Shown here: positions 1 through 6,105 of the stretch, in pieces
Layout of the letters: each line of letters begins with the position of its first letter
Numbering within the stretch: position 1 is the first letter of the stretch
From: an uncultured Chromatiaceae bacterium
GTDB taxonomy: Bacteria > Pseudomonadota > Gammaproteobacteria > Enterobacterales > Alteromonadaceae
Direction: 5' to 3'
Assembly (NCBI GenBank): GCA_946482615.1
Contig: CAMLSF010000172.1
Span: forward strand, 1-7,468
Length of the DNA stretch: 7,468 nucleotides
Translations under genes and position numbers: made by a program
Notes under the pieces: model-generated
Databases searched by the model: none
The model's input: only the letters and a program-made list of their open reading frames with translations
What the model was told of the DNA's origin: nothing

Positions 1-446
1 CTGTCGGGTTCTGTCTCATAAGGCAGATCCGGTTTGGGCAACTGAATATCATTGTGTTGCCGCAAAGTTGGAAAATGGGTGCTCAGCAAATTGGACGCAA
101 TATAAACAGAAGGGGGTTGTTCCAGCTCCTGCCACTGTAAAATTTGCTGCAACACCTGATCCACCTGGCCCAGCCGGGTTTCATAATTGAGTTTTTTGCA
201 GCTTTCGTCGTAAAAGTAACGTCCTTTCAGCTCTGGATCGCCATAAAAAACCTGTGTGGTTTTACCGTTGTAATGGCTGCAGAGGTAATCCACCACAGCC
301 GCAGAACCTTGTGGTCCCAGCTGCACTAAAGGCCAGTGACTGACCAGCCCCTTGAGGATCACAGGTTCAGCGCCAGTCAAAACTTCAGCAGGGATCCTGC
401 CGCTCTGGCATTGAATTTCTTTGGTGGTACTGCTGATCTTTAGCAT
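1..446 (-). CDS. Cupin-like (Cupin_8/JmjC-like) domain protein, N-terminal 148 residues, cut by window edge
   Basis: Partial gene leaving the left edge of the window, read right to left and open throughout for 148 codons. The protein begins MLKISSTTKEIQCQSG and soon shows PVILKGLVSHWPLVQLG. That is the characteristic opening of Cupin_8/JmjC-like proteins, where a 'P-V-(I/V)-(L/F)-(K/R)-G-x-x-x-x-W-P' segment precedes the double-stranded beta helix. A second family-like stretch, VYIASNLLSTHFPTL, lies near residue 115. The iron-binding HxD...H residues would lie beyond the edge, so catalytic competence cannot be judged. The start is 11 bases after the sapC stop. A GTG at 461 that overlaps the sapC TGA is an alternative start giving five more residues. 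Third gene of the receptor-sapC-cupin unit. Such proteins are found beside TonB-dependent receptors and tryptophan-halogenase-like genes, but their substrate is unknown. The family assignment is fairly secure; an oxygenase role is only inference. Confidence 0.72.
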   Translation of the reverse strand, partial: MLKISSTTKEIQCQSGRIPAEVLTGAEPVILKGLVSHWPLVQLGPQGSAAVVDYLCSHYNGKTTQVFYGDPELKGRYFYDESCKKLNYETRLGQVDQVLQQILQWQELEQPPSVYIASNLLSTHFPTLRQHNDIQLPKPDLPYETEPD

Positions 447-457
447 AGCCGTTATTG

Positions 458-1207
458 TCACTCCGGGCTCTTCTGGCGCAAGCTGGTGTTTTTTCGCTCA
501 ATCAAATGACGGATATTACTCATTGAAAACACCATGGCGTAAATCAGCGGCAAAAAGCCGGATTGTTGTAACTTCACCAAGGCTTCTGCAGGCAAGGTCG
601 CCAGTCGTTGCTCATTGATACAATAGTTACCTGTTAAGCGGATTTTTTCACTGTTGCAGAGCGTAAATTCAATAGTGACAGGCTCCACCAGTTCCAGTTG
701 CTCCAGCGCTTTATAAAATACAGGCGCTAAGTTTGTACCCTGATGAATAGTATCCAGCCGTGCAGAGATATGTTCCAGATAAGGACTGTTGCCACCCTGA
801 GACAAAAACAATTGCTGACCTTGTTCTGTACTGACTTTGGGGTGGTCCAGATCAATATGGATAACAGCGTCCGGCTTTTCGTCCTGCATGGCCATAGAGC
901 GCTGAAAGCCGATCAGGAAAGGGCCTTTTTCAATGCTGGCCGGAATATAACGGGCATCCCAACCTGTGGCATGCTGGTTCGTCAGATATAAATTTTCAGC
1001 TGCGGCAAAACCTAACAAAGCTATGGCCTGATACGAAGCTTGCGGATCGTCTTTGCGCAGCAGGATAGGATATTCTTTTTGCAGTTCAGTAAATTCAGTG
1101 GGAAACACCAGAGCGCTATGCAGATTGTCGCCAAACTCCGGCCCAAAGTAGTGAATAACGCGGGTATTCTGGTGGTCAATATTATTCAGTAACACATGCC
1201 TGGTCAT
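458..1207 (-). CDS. SapC family protein
   Basis: A 249-residue protein starting MTRHVLLNNIDHQNTRVI. The early 'HxxLRV'-like segment, FPTEFTELQKEYPILLRKD (about residues 36-54), the aromatic ALLGFAAAENLYL segment (about 63-75) and PFLIGF (about 95-100) are typical of the SapC family. It has no signal peptide or membrane helix, so it is probably cytoplasmic. The name comes from a Campylobacter S-layer locus, but the biochemical function is unknown. In gammaproteobacteria and Caulobacter/Xanthomonas relatives it recurs directly downstream of a TonB-dependent receptor and upstream of cupin-like and tryptophan-halogenase-like genes, and that order is seen here. Full length for the family. The ATG at 1207 has only a weak AGGGA about 7 bases upstream. 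The gene ends 11 bases before the cupin-like ATG, so the two are almost certainly cotranscribed. Confidence 0.85.
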   Translation of the reverse strand: MTRHVLLNNIDHQNTRVIHYFGPEFGDNLHSALVFPTEFTELQKEYPILLRKDDPQASYQAIALLGFAAAENLYLTNQHATGWDARYIPASIEKGPFLIGFQRSMAMQDEKPDAVIHIDLDHPKVSTEQGQQLFLSQGGNSPYLEHISARLDTIHQGTNLAPVFYKALEQLELVEPVTIEFTLCNSEKIRLTGNYCINEQRLATLPAEALVKLQQSGFLPLIYAMVFSMSNIRHLIERKNTSLRQKSPE

Positions 1208-1248
1208 ATGATTGTCCCTGTGACTTCTTAGGTAGCATGTACAGCAGA

Positions 1249-1282
1249 ACAGGGAAAAGCCGCAGAAGCAACTTTTCCCTGT
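1249..1282 (-). repeat. Perfect 11-bp inverted repeat (hairpin) upstream of sapC
   Basis: ACAGGGAAAAG at 1249-1259 is the exact reverse complement of CTTTTCCCTGT at 1272-1282, with a 12-base loop. On the minus strand the hairpin lies between the receptor stop and the sapC start. It is not followed by a run of T. It could protect the 3' end of the abundant receptor mRNA, act as a weak attenuator, or be an operator. The sequence alone does not separate these. Confidence 0.6.
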
Positions 1283-1304
1283 GTATATCTTTGTCCTATA
1301 GACA

Positions 1305-1323
1305 GGCAGGGATAACCCCTGCC
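1305..1323 (-). terminator. GC-rich hairpin just after the receptor stop codon, possible weak terminator or attenuator
   Basis: GGCAGGG (1305-1311) pairs perfectly with CCCTGCC (1317-1323) around a 5-base loop, 14 bases downstream of the receptor stop on the minus strand. Position and GC content suit a terminator, but the bases that follow on the minus strand (TGTCTATAGG) are not a T-tract. Partial termination or mRNA 3'-end stabilisation is more likely than a full stop. Confidence 0.4.
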
Positions 1324-1337
1324 CTGCATTACACAGT

Positions 1338-4300
1338 TTAGAACTGGTAACGCATACCTACCTGATAACGGGCATCCAGGTCTGTCAGATACCACAGCAT
1401 GGATTCGTTACGGGCATGAGACCTGCTGTCTTCACCTGTGATGTTCAGGGCTTCGATAAATACCGTCAGTTGATCGTTTACATCGTAGCTGAGGTTGGTA
1501 TCCAGTTGCCAGTAGGCTTCTTCAAAGCGTGGGTTGTTTGACCCACCTTTGTTGACTTCAGCCAGATACTTGTCACGCCAGTTCCAGGCTACCCGCGCTG
1601 TCCAGCCGTCTTTATCGTAAATACCGATCAGGTTGGCAGTGTCACTTAAGCCCAGTAACGCAAACTGCGACTCGCCAGGGTTGGCATTGACATCAAAACC
1701 AATGTCGCCCCTTACTATGGTGTAGTTGGCCTGTACACCAAATCCTGTTTCACCAAAGAAATGCTGAATAGCAAGTTCGGCACCGTGGATTTTGGCGGCT
1801 CTGTTGTTATCTGGTGTGCTGGTACGGAATACCATTTCCGGATCATCAGGATTCGCCACTAAGTCAAACCCCGGGTTACTCGCCAGGAAGTCAATTTGCT
1901 CCGGAGTACCGGTAAACTGAGGATTAGGGCCAAATTCAGCGATCATATCCGGATGGTTACGATACTCAGTAAATACCATCATTGCATACAGATAGGTATC
2001 ATCCAGCGGGAAACCTGCATCCTGTACAGCTTGTGCAGCCGCTATGGCACGAGGACCCCCTGTGACGTCAAGAATACCCAATAATGGCTGATCGACCTGA
2101 CGGCTACCGATAAAGTTCACTACGTCTTTCTGGAACAAACCAGCTGACATATAACTGCCATTATCGTAGTACCACTCTAATGACAAATCGTAGTTAGAGG
2201 ATTCCAGTGGCAACAAGGCCGGGTTCGATGCGTTAGCTGTAGGCTGAGCGCCTAACAGCGTAGAACCACCACCACCACCAAAGTTGGAGGCAGATACACC
2301 TAAGCTACCTAAACCAGCGCGGGCAATAGTTTTGCTAAAAGAGAAACGGCTGATTAAGTCGTCACTCAGATGCAAGGTAAAGTCTAAGCTTGGCAACAGG
2401 TAGTCGTACTTGTTTTCTGCGCTAAAAGGTTGTGCCGGCACACTATTGTCCACGTAAGCAACGATGTCGTTGTTATCTTCCCAGCGGAAATAGGTTCTGC
2501 TGACCAGTGAGCTGGATTCAGATTCAGTTTCTTCGTAACGTAAGCCAGTTAATACATCAAATGGCATTTTGCCGATTTCACCACCCAGGGAAACCTGGAA
2601 GTAAGCGGCCATAGTGTCTTCTTTGACAATATTGTCTGTAGACAAGGAAGCTTCAGAAGATGTTGGAATGCCTGGATACAGATCTAAAGCTGCGGTATAT
2701 AAAGCGCGTGGATCAGCAATAAAGCCATAACCACCAGGCAAGGCGGTAAAGTCATCAAATTCGCCAGGTAAATCAAATGGCTGGATCAGATCACCAAACT
2801 CACCCGGATTGCCTACGTTCCAGTTACCTAAGGCAATGTTATTGCCTGCAGTTTGAATAGTACGGGATTCCATATTGCGGATTTCAACACCAAAGTCGAA
2901 ACGGCCATTGTCCACCACATAAATGGCATCCAGCTTAAATTGCTGAATATCACTTTCCTGGCCTGCATTACGGATACGGGCAATAGATGAACCTACGTCA
3001 CCAGCATCCACCATGCCGTTAGCATTGGCGCCTTTGCCTGGAGCCGCATCGTTATAGACGTTCAGATAGGTGGGTAAATCTGCACCCCAGAACCATTCAC
3101 GGGATTCCACTATAGGAGCACCTAAACCTACAGCTAATTCACCTGAATTGCGTGGGCCTGTACCGCGGCTGTGCATTTTTGAATCGTGAGCGTCAAAGAC
3201 AAAAGTCAGATCGTCGCTGTAGTCGTACTCTAAGTTCAGGCCTACAGATTTCAACGTATTGGTTTGTTCACGCCATTGTTGCTCATAGCCTTCGTCTACA
3301 GTGCTTGCATACTCTTCTTTAATGTAAGTCGGAGTTTTAACAATGTTGTTATCAAATTCAATTTCTTTGGTGTTGCTACCAGTCTGCATCCAGTTGGTAA
3401 TTTCACCTCTGTGTTCCACTATATTGTTTTCCGCATAGGTATAATCACCAGTCGCGGTAAATTTGTCTGTCGGCTTAAATTGCAAGGTCAGTTGCGCATT
3501 GTCACGTTCACGCTCTGAGTTTGAAAAAGCATAACGGATATCGTTAGGGCGGGCGTAGAGCTGGCCTTGTTCCGGAGCATTGGTAACTACAGTGTCTGCG
3601 TTGTTCCATAACCTGTCCGCGTCGGCCAGATCATCCCAGTATGCCACCTGCCAGTCGTTGACTGTAGCGCCTGTATAACCAGAGTCACGGCGTTGGTGGC
3701 TGGCAGAGACGCTGACACCAAATTTACCATCGTCATTGGCGTGGCTGAAAATACCTGAGATTTCAGGCGTAACATCGTCGCCTGTTCTGTTGGTGGTGTC
3801 GTGTGCAGCTTTCACACCTATGCTGGCCACATCCTGAGAGTTTTCCAGTGGGCGTGCTGTTTTGATGTTTAAAGTGGCACCTATACCACCAGTGGCGACA
3901 TTGGCTTTACTGGTTTTATAGACTTCAACGCCGCTGATACTTTCTGAAGCCAGATTAGCGAAGTCAAAAGCACGGGCACTACCGCCACGGCTTGAACCAT
4001 CCGCACCTGAACCTGCAGCATAAGTATTGGCTGCTGGCATAGTACGGCCATTCAGTGTGACCATGTTATTGTCACCACCAAAACCCCGTACTGTCACTTC
4101 TGAACCTTCACCATTGGTGCGGCTGATGGATACACCTGAGATACGTTGCAGAGATTCTGCCAGGTTGGTATCCGGGAACTTACCTATATCTTCAGCAGAG
4201 ATGGCGTCCACCACCCCCATAGAATTACGTTTAATTTCTGCAGCTTGTTGCAGACTTGAACGCACACCCCGTACAGCTATCACTTCAATAGGTGCGGTTT

Positions 4301-4427
4301 CTGATGCTTTGGTTTCCTGTGTTTGCTGTGTTTCCTGCGCATAAAGTGGCAGCACTGCTGTGCCACTCAGTAGCAGGGTGACAGCCCTTGCCACTGCGGT
4401 TCTGGTAAATATCTTATTATTCTTCAT
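1338..4427 (-). CDS. TonB-dependent outer-membrane receptor (Xanthomonas/Caulobacter type)
   Basis: A 1029-residue outer-membrane active transporter. Starting at the ATG at 4427, the first 30 residues (MKNNKIFTRTAVARAVTLLL...PLYA) form a Sec signal peptide with probable cleavage LYA|QE. A Gln/Thr-rich linker leads to IEVIAVRGVRSSLQ (about 47-60), covering the TonB-box region and the opening motif of the TonB_Xanth_Caul subgroup. The plug follows, with DIGKFPDTNLAESLQRISGV (80-99), VTVRGFG, VTLNGR and GIGATLNIKTARP (about 181-193). The rest is a long beta-barrel ending in YQVGMRYQF, whose terminal Phe is the usual BAM signal. The open frame extends to a TTG at 4469. The ATG at 4427 is preferred because GAGGG lies 10 bases upstream and it directly begins the signal peptide. 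The substrate cannot be read from the sequence. The sapC and cupin-like neighbours point to a carbohydrate or related nutrient rather than a siderophore. A GGGGG run near residue 735 lies in a predicted loop. Confidence 0.93.
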   Translation of the reverse strand: MKNNKIFTRTAVARAVTLLLSGTAVLPLYAQETQQTQETKASETAPIEVIAVRGVRSSLQQAAEIKRNSMGVVDAISAEDIGKFPDTNLAESLQRISGVSISRTNGEGSEVTVRGFGGDNNMVTLNGRTMPAANTYAAGSGADGSSRGGSARAFDFANLASESISGVEVYKTSKANVATGGIGATLNIKTARPLENSQDVASIGVKAAHDTTNRTGDDVTPEISGIFSHANDDGKFGVSVSASHQRRDSGYTGATVNDWQVAYWDDLADADRLWNNADTVVTNAPEQGQLYARPNDIRYAFSNSERERDNAQLTLQFKPTDKFTATGDYTYAENNIVEHRGEITNWMQTGSNTKEIEFDNNIVKTPTYIKEEYASTVDEGYEQQWREQTNTLKSVGLNLEYDYSDDLTFVFDAHDSKMHSRGTGPRNSGELAVGLGAPIVESREWFWGADLPTYLNVYNDAAPGKGANANGMVDAGDVGSSIARIRNAGQESDIQQFKLDAIYVVDNGRFDFGVEIRNMESRTIQTAGNNIALGNWNVGNPGEFGDLIQPFDLPGEFDDFTALPGGYGFIADPRALYTAALDLYPGIPTSSEASLSTDNIVKEDTMAAYFQVSLGGEIGKMPFDVLTGLRYEETESESSSLVSRTYFRWEDNNDIVAYVDNSVPAQPFSAENKYDYLLPSLDFTLHLSDDLISRFSFSKTIARAGLGSLGVSASNFGGGGGSTLLGAQPTANASNPALLPLESSNYDLSLEWYYDNGSYMSAGLFQKDVVNFIGSRQVDQPLLGILDVTGGPRAIAAAQAVQDAGFPLDDTYLYAMMVFTEYRNHPDMIAEFGPNPQFTGTPEQIDFLASNPGFDLVANPDDPEMVFRTSTPDNNRAAKIHGAELAIQHFFGETGFGVQANYTIVRGDIGFDVNANPGESQFALLGLSDTANLIGIYDKDGWTARVAWNWRDKYLAEVNKGGSNNPRFEEAYWQLDTNLSYDVNDQLTVFIEALNITGEDSRSHARNESMLWYLTDLDARYQVGMRYQF

Positions 4428-4821
4428 TCTATCCATACCCTCTTGATTTGTATTAGTCACCTGAATCAAACAGCTAACCAGCGATCTGTGATGCAGTCCG
4501 CTGAATGCCGTTATGCTGTTTGTTTTTTTAAGGTGCTGAACTTACCGGCTTCCTCCACTTCCACGCCGAATTGCCAACTCCCCAAGCTGAATTGTAGTGA
4601 CAGCGCAGAAAATTTAACGTTGCCAAAATGCGTTAGCCTTTTGCTTTTTTTTATATTTTGGCTGGCGAAGAACTGAGCAAAGCTTTTGCCTGCGAAAAGC
4701 CTGATCTAATTTAGGGAATCACAACAGCTTAGACTATGTGATGACAACAAAAAGGTAAAACAGCTGAAGGTATAGAGTTACAGAAAGCAAAGTACAACAG
4801 AGGGATTTTTAAAAGCAGACA
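4428..4821. other. Intergenic region upstream of the receptor gene, regulatory
   Basis: Nearly 400 bases without a credible gene. A short plus-strand open frame at 4443-4676 has no recognisable protein features. On the minus strand a possible sigma70 site is TACAAT (plus-strand 4591-4596) with a poor GTTAAA -35 (4613-4618) at 16-base spacing. It would give a leader of about 160 bases. A second AT-rich stretch around 4645-4665 could also be a promoter. Neither is strong. The octamer TTTAACGT near 4613-4620, and a 6-bp inverted repeat GCTTTT/AAAAGC at 4682-4687 and 4695-4700, are the only palindromic signals I see. No known operator was recognised. Confidence 0.4.
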
Positions 4822-4852
4822 GCAAAGGCCTGCTGCCGGAGCAGGCCTTTGC
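4822..4852 (-). terminator. Intrinsic terminator of the ohr gene
   Basis: A perfect 13-bp stem, GCAAAGGCCTGCT (4822-4834) with AGCAGGCCTTTGC (4840-4852), closes a 5-base loop. It begins 4 bases after the ohr stop codon on the minus strand. The bases that follow on that strand, TGTCTGCTTTTAAAAA, include a short T-run about 7 bases past the stem. This is a strong Rho-independent terminator candidate. Confidence 0.8.
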
Positions 4853-4856
4853 AGTA

Positions 4857-5279
4857 TTAAATCAACTGAATAGTCACGGCTATATTGCCGCGGGTGGCTT
4901 TAGAGTAAGGACAGATTTGATGGGCTTTTTCTGTCAGCTGTTTTGCAAGTTGTGGCTCCAGACCCGGCAAACTGACATTCAGGCGTGCCTGCAAAAAGTA
5001 GGCATTGTCCGTCAGACCCAGATCAATTTCGGCATCTACAGCTGTCTCTTTAGGCAATGTCAGGTTAAGTTCTGCTGCAGCTTTGCCCATAGCGCCAATA
5101 AAACAGGCGGACCAACCGGCACCCAGCAATTGCTCTGGGTTAGTGCCTGGCCCTGATGACCCCGGGGCTGACAACTTAATATCTAACCGGCCATCCGAGC
5201 TCTGAGATTCGCCATTACGACCGCCTGTGGTGTGGGTTTTACCTGTGTAAACAACTTTATCTATAGTAGTGATCATCAT
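4857..5279 (-). CDS. ohr: Organic hydroperoxide resistance protein, Ohr/OsmC family
   Basis: A 140-residue thiol peroxidase of normal Ohr length. Ohr reduces organic and fatty-acid hydroperoxides in the cytoplasm through a pair of reactive cysteines, recycled by lipoylated proteins. The hallmarks are visible: VVYTGKTHTTGGRNG at the N-terminus with Arg21, TNPEQLLGAGWSACF with Glu49 and peroxidatic Cys59, and HQICPYSKATRGNI with resolving Cys123. The subgroup-specific CPYSKATRGN segment favours Ohr over OsmC. There are two adjacent ATG codons (5279 and 5276), and AGAGG sits 5 or 8 bases upstream, so either may be used. The gene is monocistronic, with a strong terminator right after it and a candidate promoter right before it. 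No MarR-type ohrR gene is in the window. It is divergent from the HvfA-like operon. Confidence 0.93.
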   Translation of the reverse strand: MMITTIDKVVYTGKTHTTGGRNGESQSSDGRLDIKLSAPGSSGPGTNPEQLLGAGWSACFIGAMGKAAAELNLTLPKETAVDAEIDLGLTDNAYFLQARLNVSLPGLEPQLAKQLTEKAHQICPYSKATRGNIAVTIQLI

Positions 5280-5296
5280 TTTTTCCTCTGCAGTGG

Positions 5297-5326
5297 TTTA
5301 TAAAGTGCCATCAAAGGCACTGTCGG
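5297..5326 (-). promoter_or_regulatory. Candidate ohr promoter with palindromic spacer
   Basis: On the minus strand CCGACA (plus-strand 5321-5326, 4 of 6 to TTGACA) and TATAAA (5297-5302, 5 of 6 to TATAAT) are separated by 18 bases, about 18 bases upstream of the ohr start. The spacer is almost exactly filled by AGTGCC-ATCAAA-GGCACT (5304-5321), a perfect 6+6 inverted repeat. A repressor or activator bound there would control the promoter directly. It does not look like the AT-rich operator known for OhrR. The promoter call rests on consensus matching by eye. Confidence 0.45.
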
Positions 5327-5475
5327 GTTGTGAAGGCCCGATACCAGTCAGTTTTTCACTTAAATGTGCCCCGGATATGTCCTGATCAGGCGCTGGTGTA
5401 AGGTTTTGTAGCAGCCAGCCCAACAGATACAGAGTGATACAAATTCAGTGCTTCCCCGATATGTTGTGGATACAA
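5327..5475. other. Divergent intergenic region between ohr and the HvfA-like gene
   Basis: No gene is seen. Notable elements are a perfect 10-base palindrome CCTGATCAGG at 5381-5390 and three copies of GATACA at 5426, 5436 and 5469. The promoter of the HvfA-like operon should lie here, but I found no good sigma70 pair. An alternative (ECF-type) sigma factor, as reported for bufferin genes in Caulobacter, is possible but cannot be shown from this sequence. Confidence 0.4.
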
Positions 5476-5560
5476 GGCTGCGGCTAAATAGCCGCAGCCG
5501 GATAAGCCGCTTTTATCCGGTGATACGCCTTTATGGCATCTGCACGCGGCTATACCGCGT
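5476..5560 (+). promoter_or_regulatory. Structured leader of the HvfA-like gene: three consecutive hairpins
   Basis: Three perfect inverted repeats follow each other before the ribosome binding site. Hairpin 1 is GGCTGCGGCT (5476-5485) with AGCCGCAGCC (5490-5499) around AAAT. Hairpin 2 is CCGGATAA (5498-5505) with TTATCCGG (5513-5520). Hairpin 3 is ACGCGG (5544-5549) with CCGCGT (5555-5560). GCGGCT occurs at 5480 and 5546, and AGCCGC at 5490 and 5505, so alternative pairings are possible. No stem is followed by a T-tract. This could be a regulatory or stabilising 5' UTR; it matches no riboswitch class I recognise. Confidence 0.5.
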
Positions 5561-5569
5561 TAGCTATCT

Positions 5570-5573
5570 GGAG
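5570..5573 (+). promoter_or_regulatory. Ribosome binding site deciding the HvfA-like start
   Basis: GGAG lies 7 bases before the ATG at 5581. The upstream in-frame ATG at 5533 has no Shine-Dalgarno sequence and would put hairpin 3 inside the coding region and 16 extra residues before a normal signal peptide. The start at 5581 is therefore preferred. Confidence 0.75.
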
Positions 5574-5580
5574 AAACAAC

Positions 5581-6042
5581 ATGTCTCGTAATCAAACTAA
5601 AAAAACAACGGGTTTAGGATTTATGGCTGTCGCCTTAGCTGGTGGTCTGAATCTGAGCCCGGCTGCTTTTGCAATGGACTCTTTACCCCAGGGGTATCAA
5701 CTGGCGACTCTGGTGAAAGTGGGGGAAGGTAAATGTGGCGAAGGCAAATGTGGTGCAGCAGAAAGCAACACTAAAGTAGCAGCGACTGAAGGCAAGTGTG
5801 GTGAAGGTAAATGTGGTGATGCCTCTTTTGCCTCTACGGATACAGACGATGACCATCTGGTTTCGCGCAAAGAGTTTCTGGCTGTGGCGCCAACCCGGGC
5901 TGAAGTCTTTAACGAAATTGACACAGACCGCGATGGTTTTCTGTCTGAGGCTGAGACCTATAAATACATGAAAAATGTGTATGAATCCAATGGCAAAGAC
6001 CTGCCACAAGAGCTGTTTACCCGTCTGAGTCAGGCGAAGTAA
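5581..6042 (+). CDS. HvfA/bufferin-like RiPP metallophore precursor with four EGKCG motifs and two EF-hands
   Basis: A 153-residue exported precursor peptide. Residues 1-31 (MSRNQTKKTTGLGFMAVALA...AAFA) form a Sec signal peptide with probable cleavage AFA|M. The mature part has two EGKCGEGKCG blocks, at residues 49-58 and 70-79, holding the only four cysteines (52, 57, 73, 78). In Haemophilus HvfA, EGKCG cysteines are converted by HvfB with HvfC to copper-binding oxazolone/thioamide pairs, and the related bufferins carry thiooxazoles. The maturase and partner genes lie directly downstream, so modification here is well supported but inferred. The C-terminal half holds two EF-hand loops: residues 87-98 (D-T-D-D-D-H-L-V-S-R-K-E, with His instead of the usual Gly at position 6) and 114-125 (D-T-D-R-D-G-F-L-S-E-A-E, fully canonical). 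Probable role: periplasmic copper binding with a calcium-binding domain. The EF-hand half could also be read as an ordinary EF-hand protein, but the repeats and operon argue for the RiPP precursor. Confidence 0.85.
   Translation: MSRNQTKKTTGLGFMAVALAGGLNLSPAAFAMDSLPQGYQLATLVKVGEGKCGEGKCGAAESNTKVAATEGKCGEGKCGDASFASTDTDDDHLVSRKEFLAVAPTRAEVFNEIDTDRDGFLSEAETYKYMKNVYESNGKDLPQELFTRLSQAK
5725..5817 (+). repeat. EGKCG-coding repeats, 2 x 30 bases (four 15-base units)
   Basis: Blocks 5725-5754 and 5788-5817 each encode EGKCGEGKCG, separated by 33 bases. By eye they match at 26 of 30 bases, and all four differences are synonymous third-codon changes. That pattern suggests selection to keep the peptide motif rather than a very recent duplication. 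Confidence 0.85.
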
Positions 6043-6068
6043 TACAGTTGGTGTTCTAACTAAGCTAA

Positions 6069-6105
6069 CCCCCGTCATGCTTTTGCTGCCGGGGGCTTAT
6101 TTATT
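6069..6105 (+). terminator. Hairpin with T-rich tail between the precursor and maturase genes, probable partial terminator
   Basis: CCCCCG (6069-6074) pairs with CGGGGG (6090-6095) around a 15-base loop and is followed by CTTATTTATTT. It lies 26 bases after the precursor stop and just before the maturase ribosome binding site. The stem is short and GC-rich. Since the three genes otherwise form one unit, it may terminate only part of the transcripts and so give more precursor than enzyme. Confidence 0.55.

Larger units (their letters stand above)
1208..1337. other. Intergenic spacer between receptor and sapC with two inverted repeats
   Basis: This 130-base gap separates the stop of the receptor gene from the start of sapC. 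It contains the two hairpins listed separately (1249-1282 and 1305-1323) and no credible small gene. Neither hairpin is followed by a T-tract on the minus strand, so they look more like attenuators or mRNA 3'-end stabilisers than full terminators. I see no convincing separate promoter for sapC here. Confidence 0.6.

Noticed and set aside
4428..4469. Longer receptor start at 4469
   Set aside because: The codon is TTG, and it would add 14 polar residues ahead of a normal signal peptide. The ATG at 4427 has a usable GAGGG upstream.
4443..4676. 77-codon plus-strand open frame in the receptor upstream region
   Set aside because: No good ribosome binding site or recognisable domain, and it overlaps the likely regulatory region. 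It looks like chance.
5533..5580. Upstream in-frame ATG extending the HvfA-like precursor by 16 residues
   Set aside because: No Shine-Dalgarno sequence precedes it. It would place a non-signal stretch before a normal signal peptide, and the region forms a hairpin. GGAG is well placed for the ATG at 5581.
5725..5817. Short repeat-spacer pattern that might suggest a CRISPR array
   Set aside because: Only two 30-base blocks are present, in frame inside a gene, and they differ only at silent positions. They encode a protein motif.
5581..6042. A DUF2282-type (classical BufA1) bufferin precursor
   Set aside because: The EGKCG repeats fit HvfA-type precursors better, and the C-terminal half is EF-hand, which does not match the DUF2282 pattern.
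5683..6078. Minus-strand open frames opposite the precursor gene
   Set aside because: Their repetitive composition (for example HLPSPHLPS) is the antisense shadow of the EGKCG repeats and acidic EF-hand codons.
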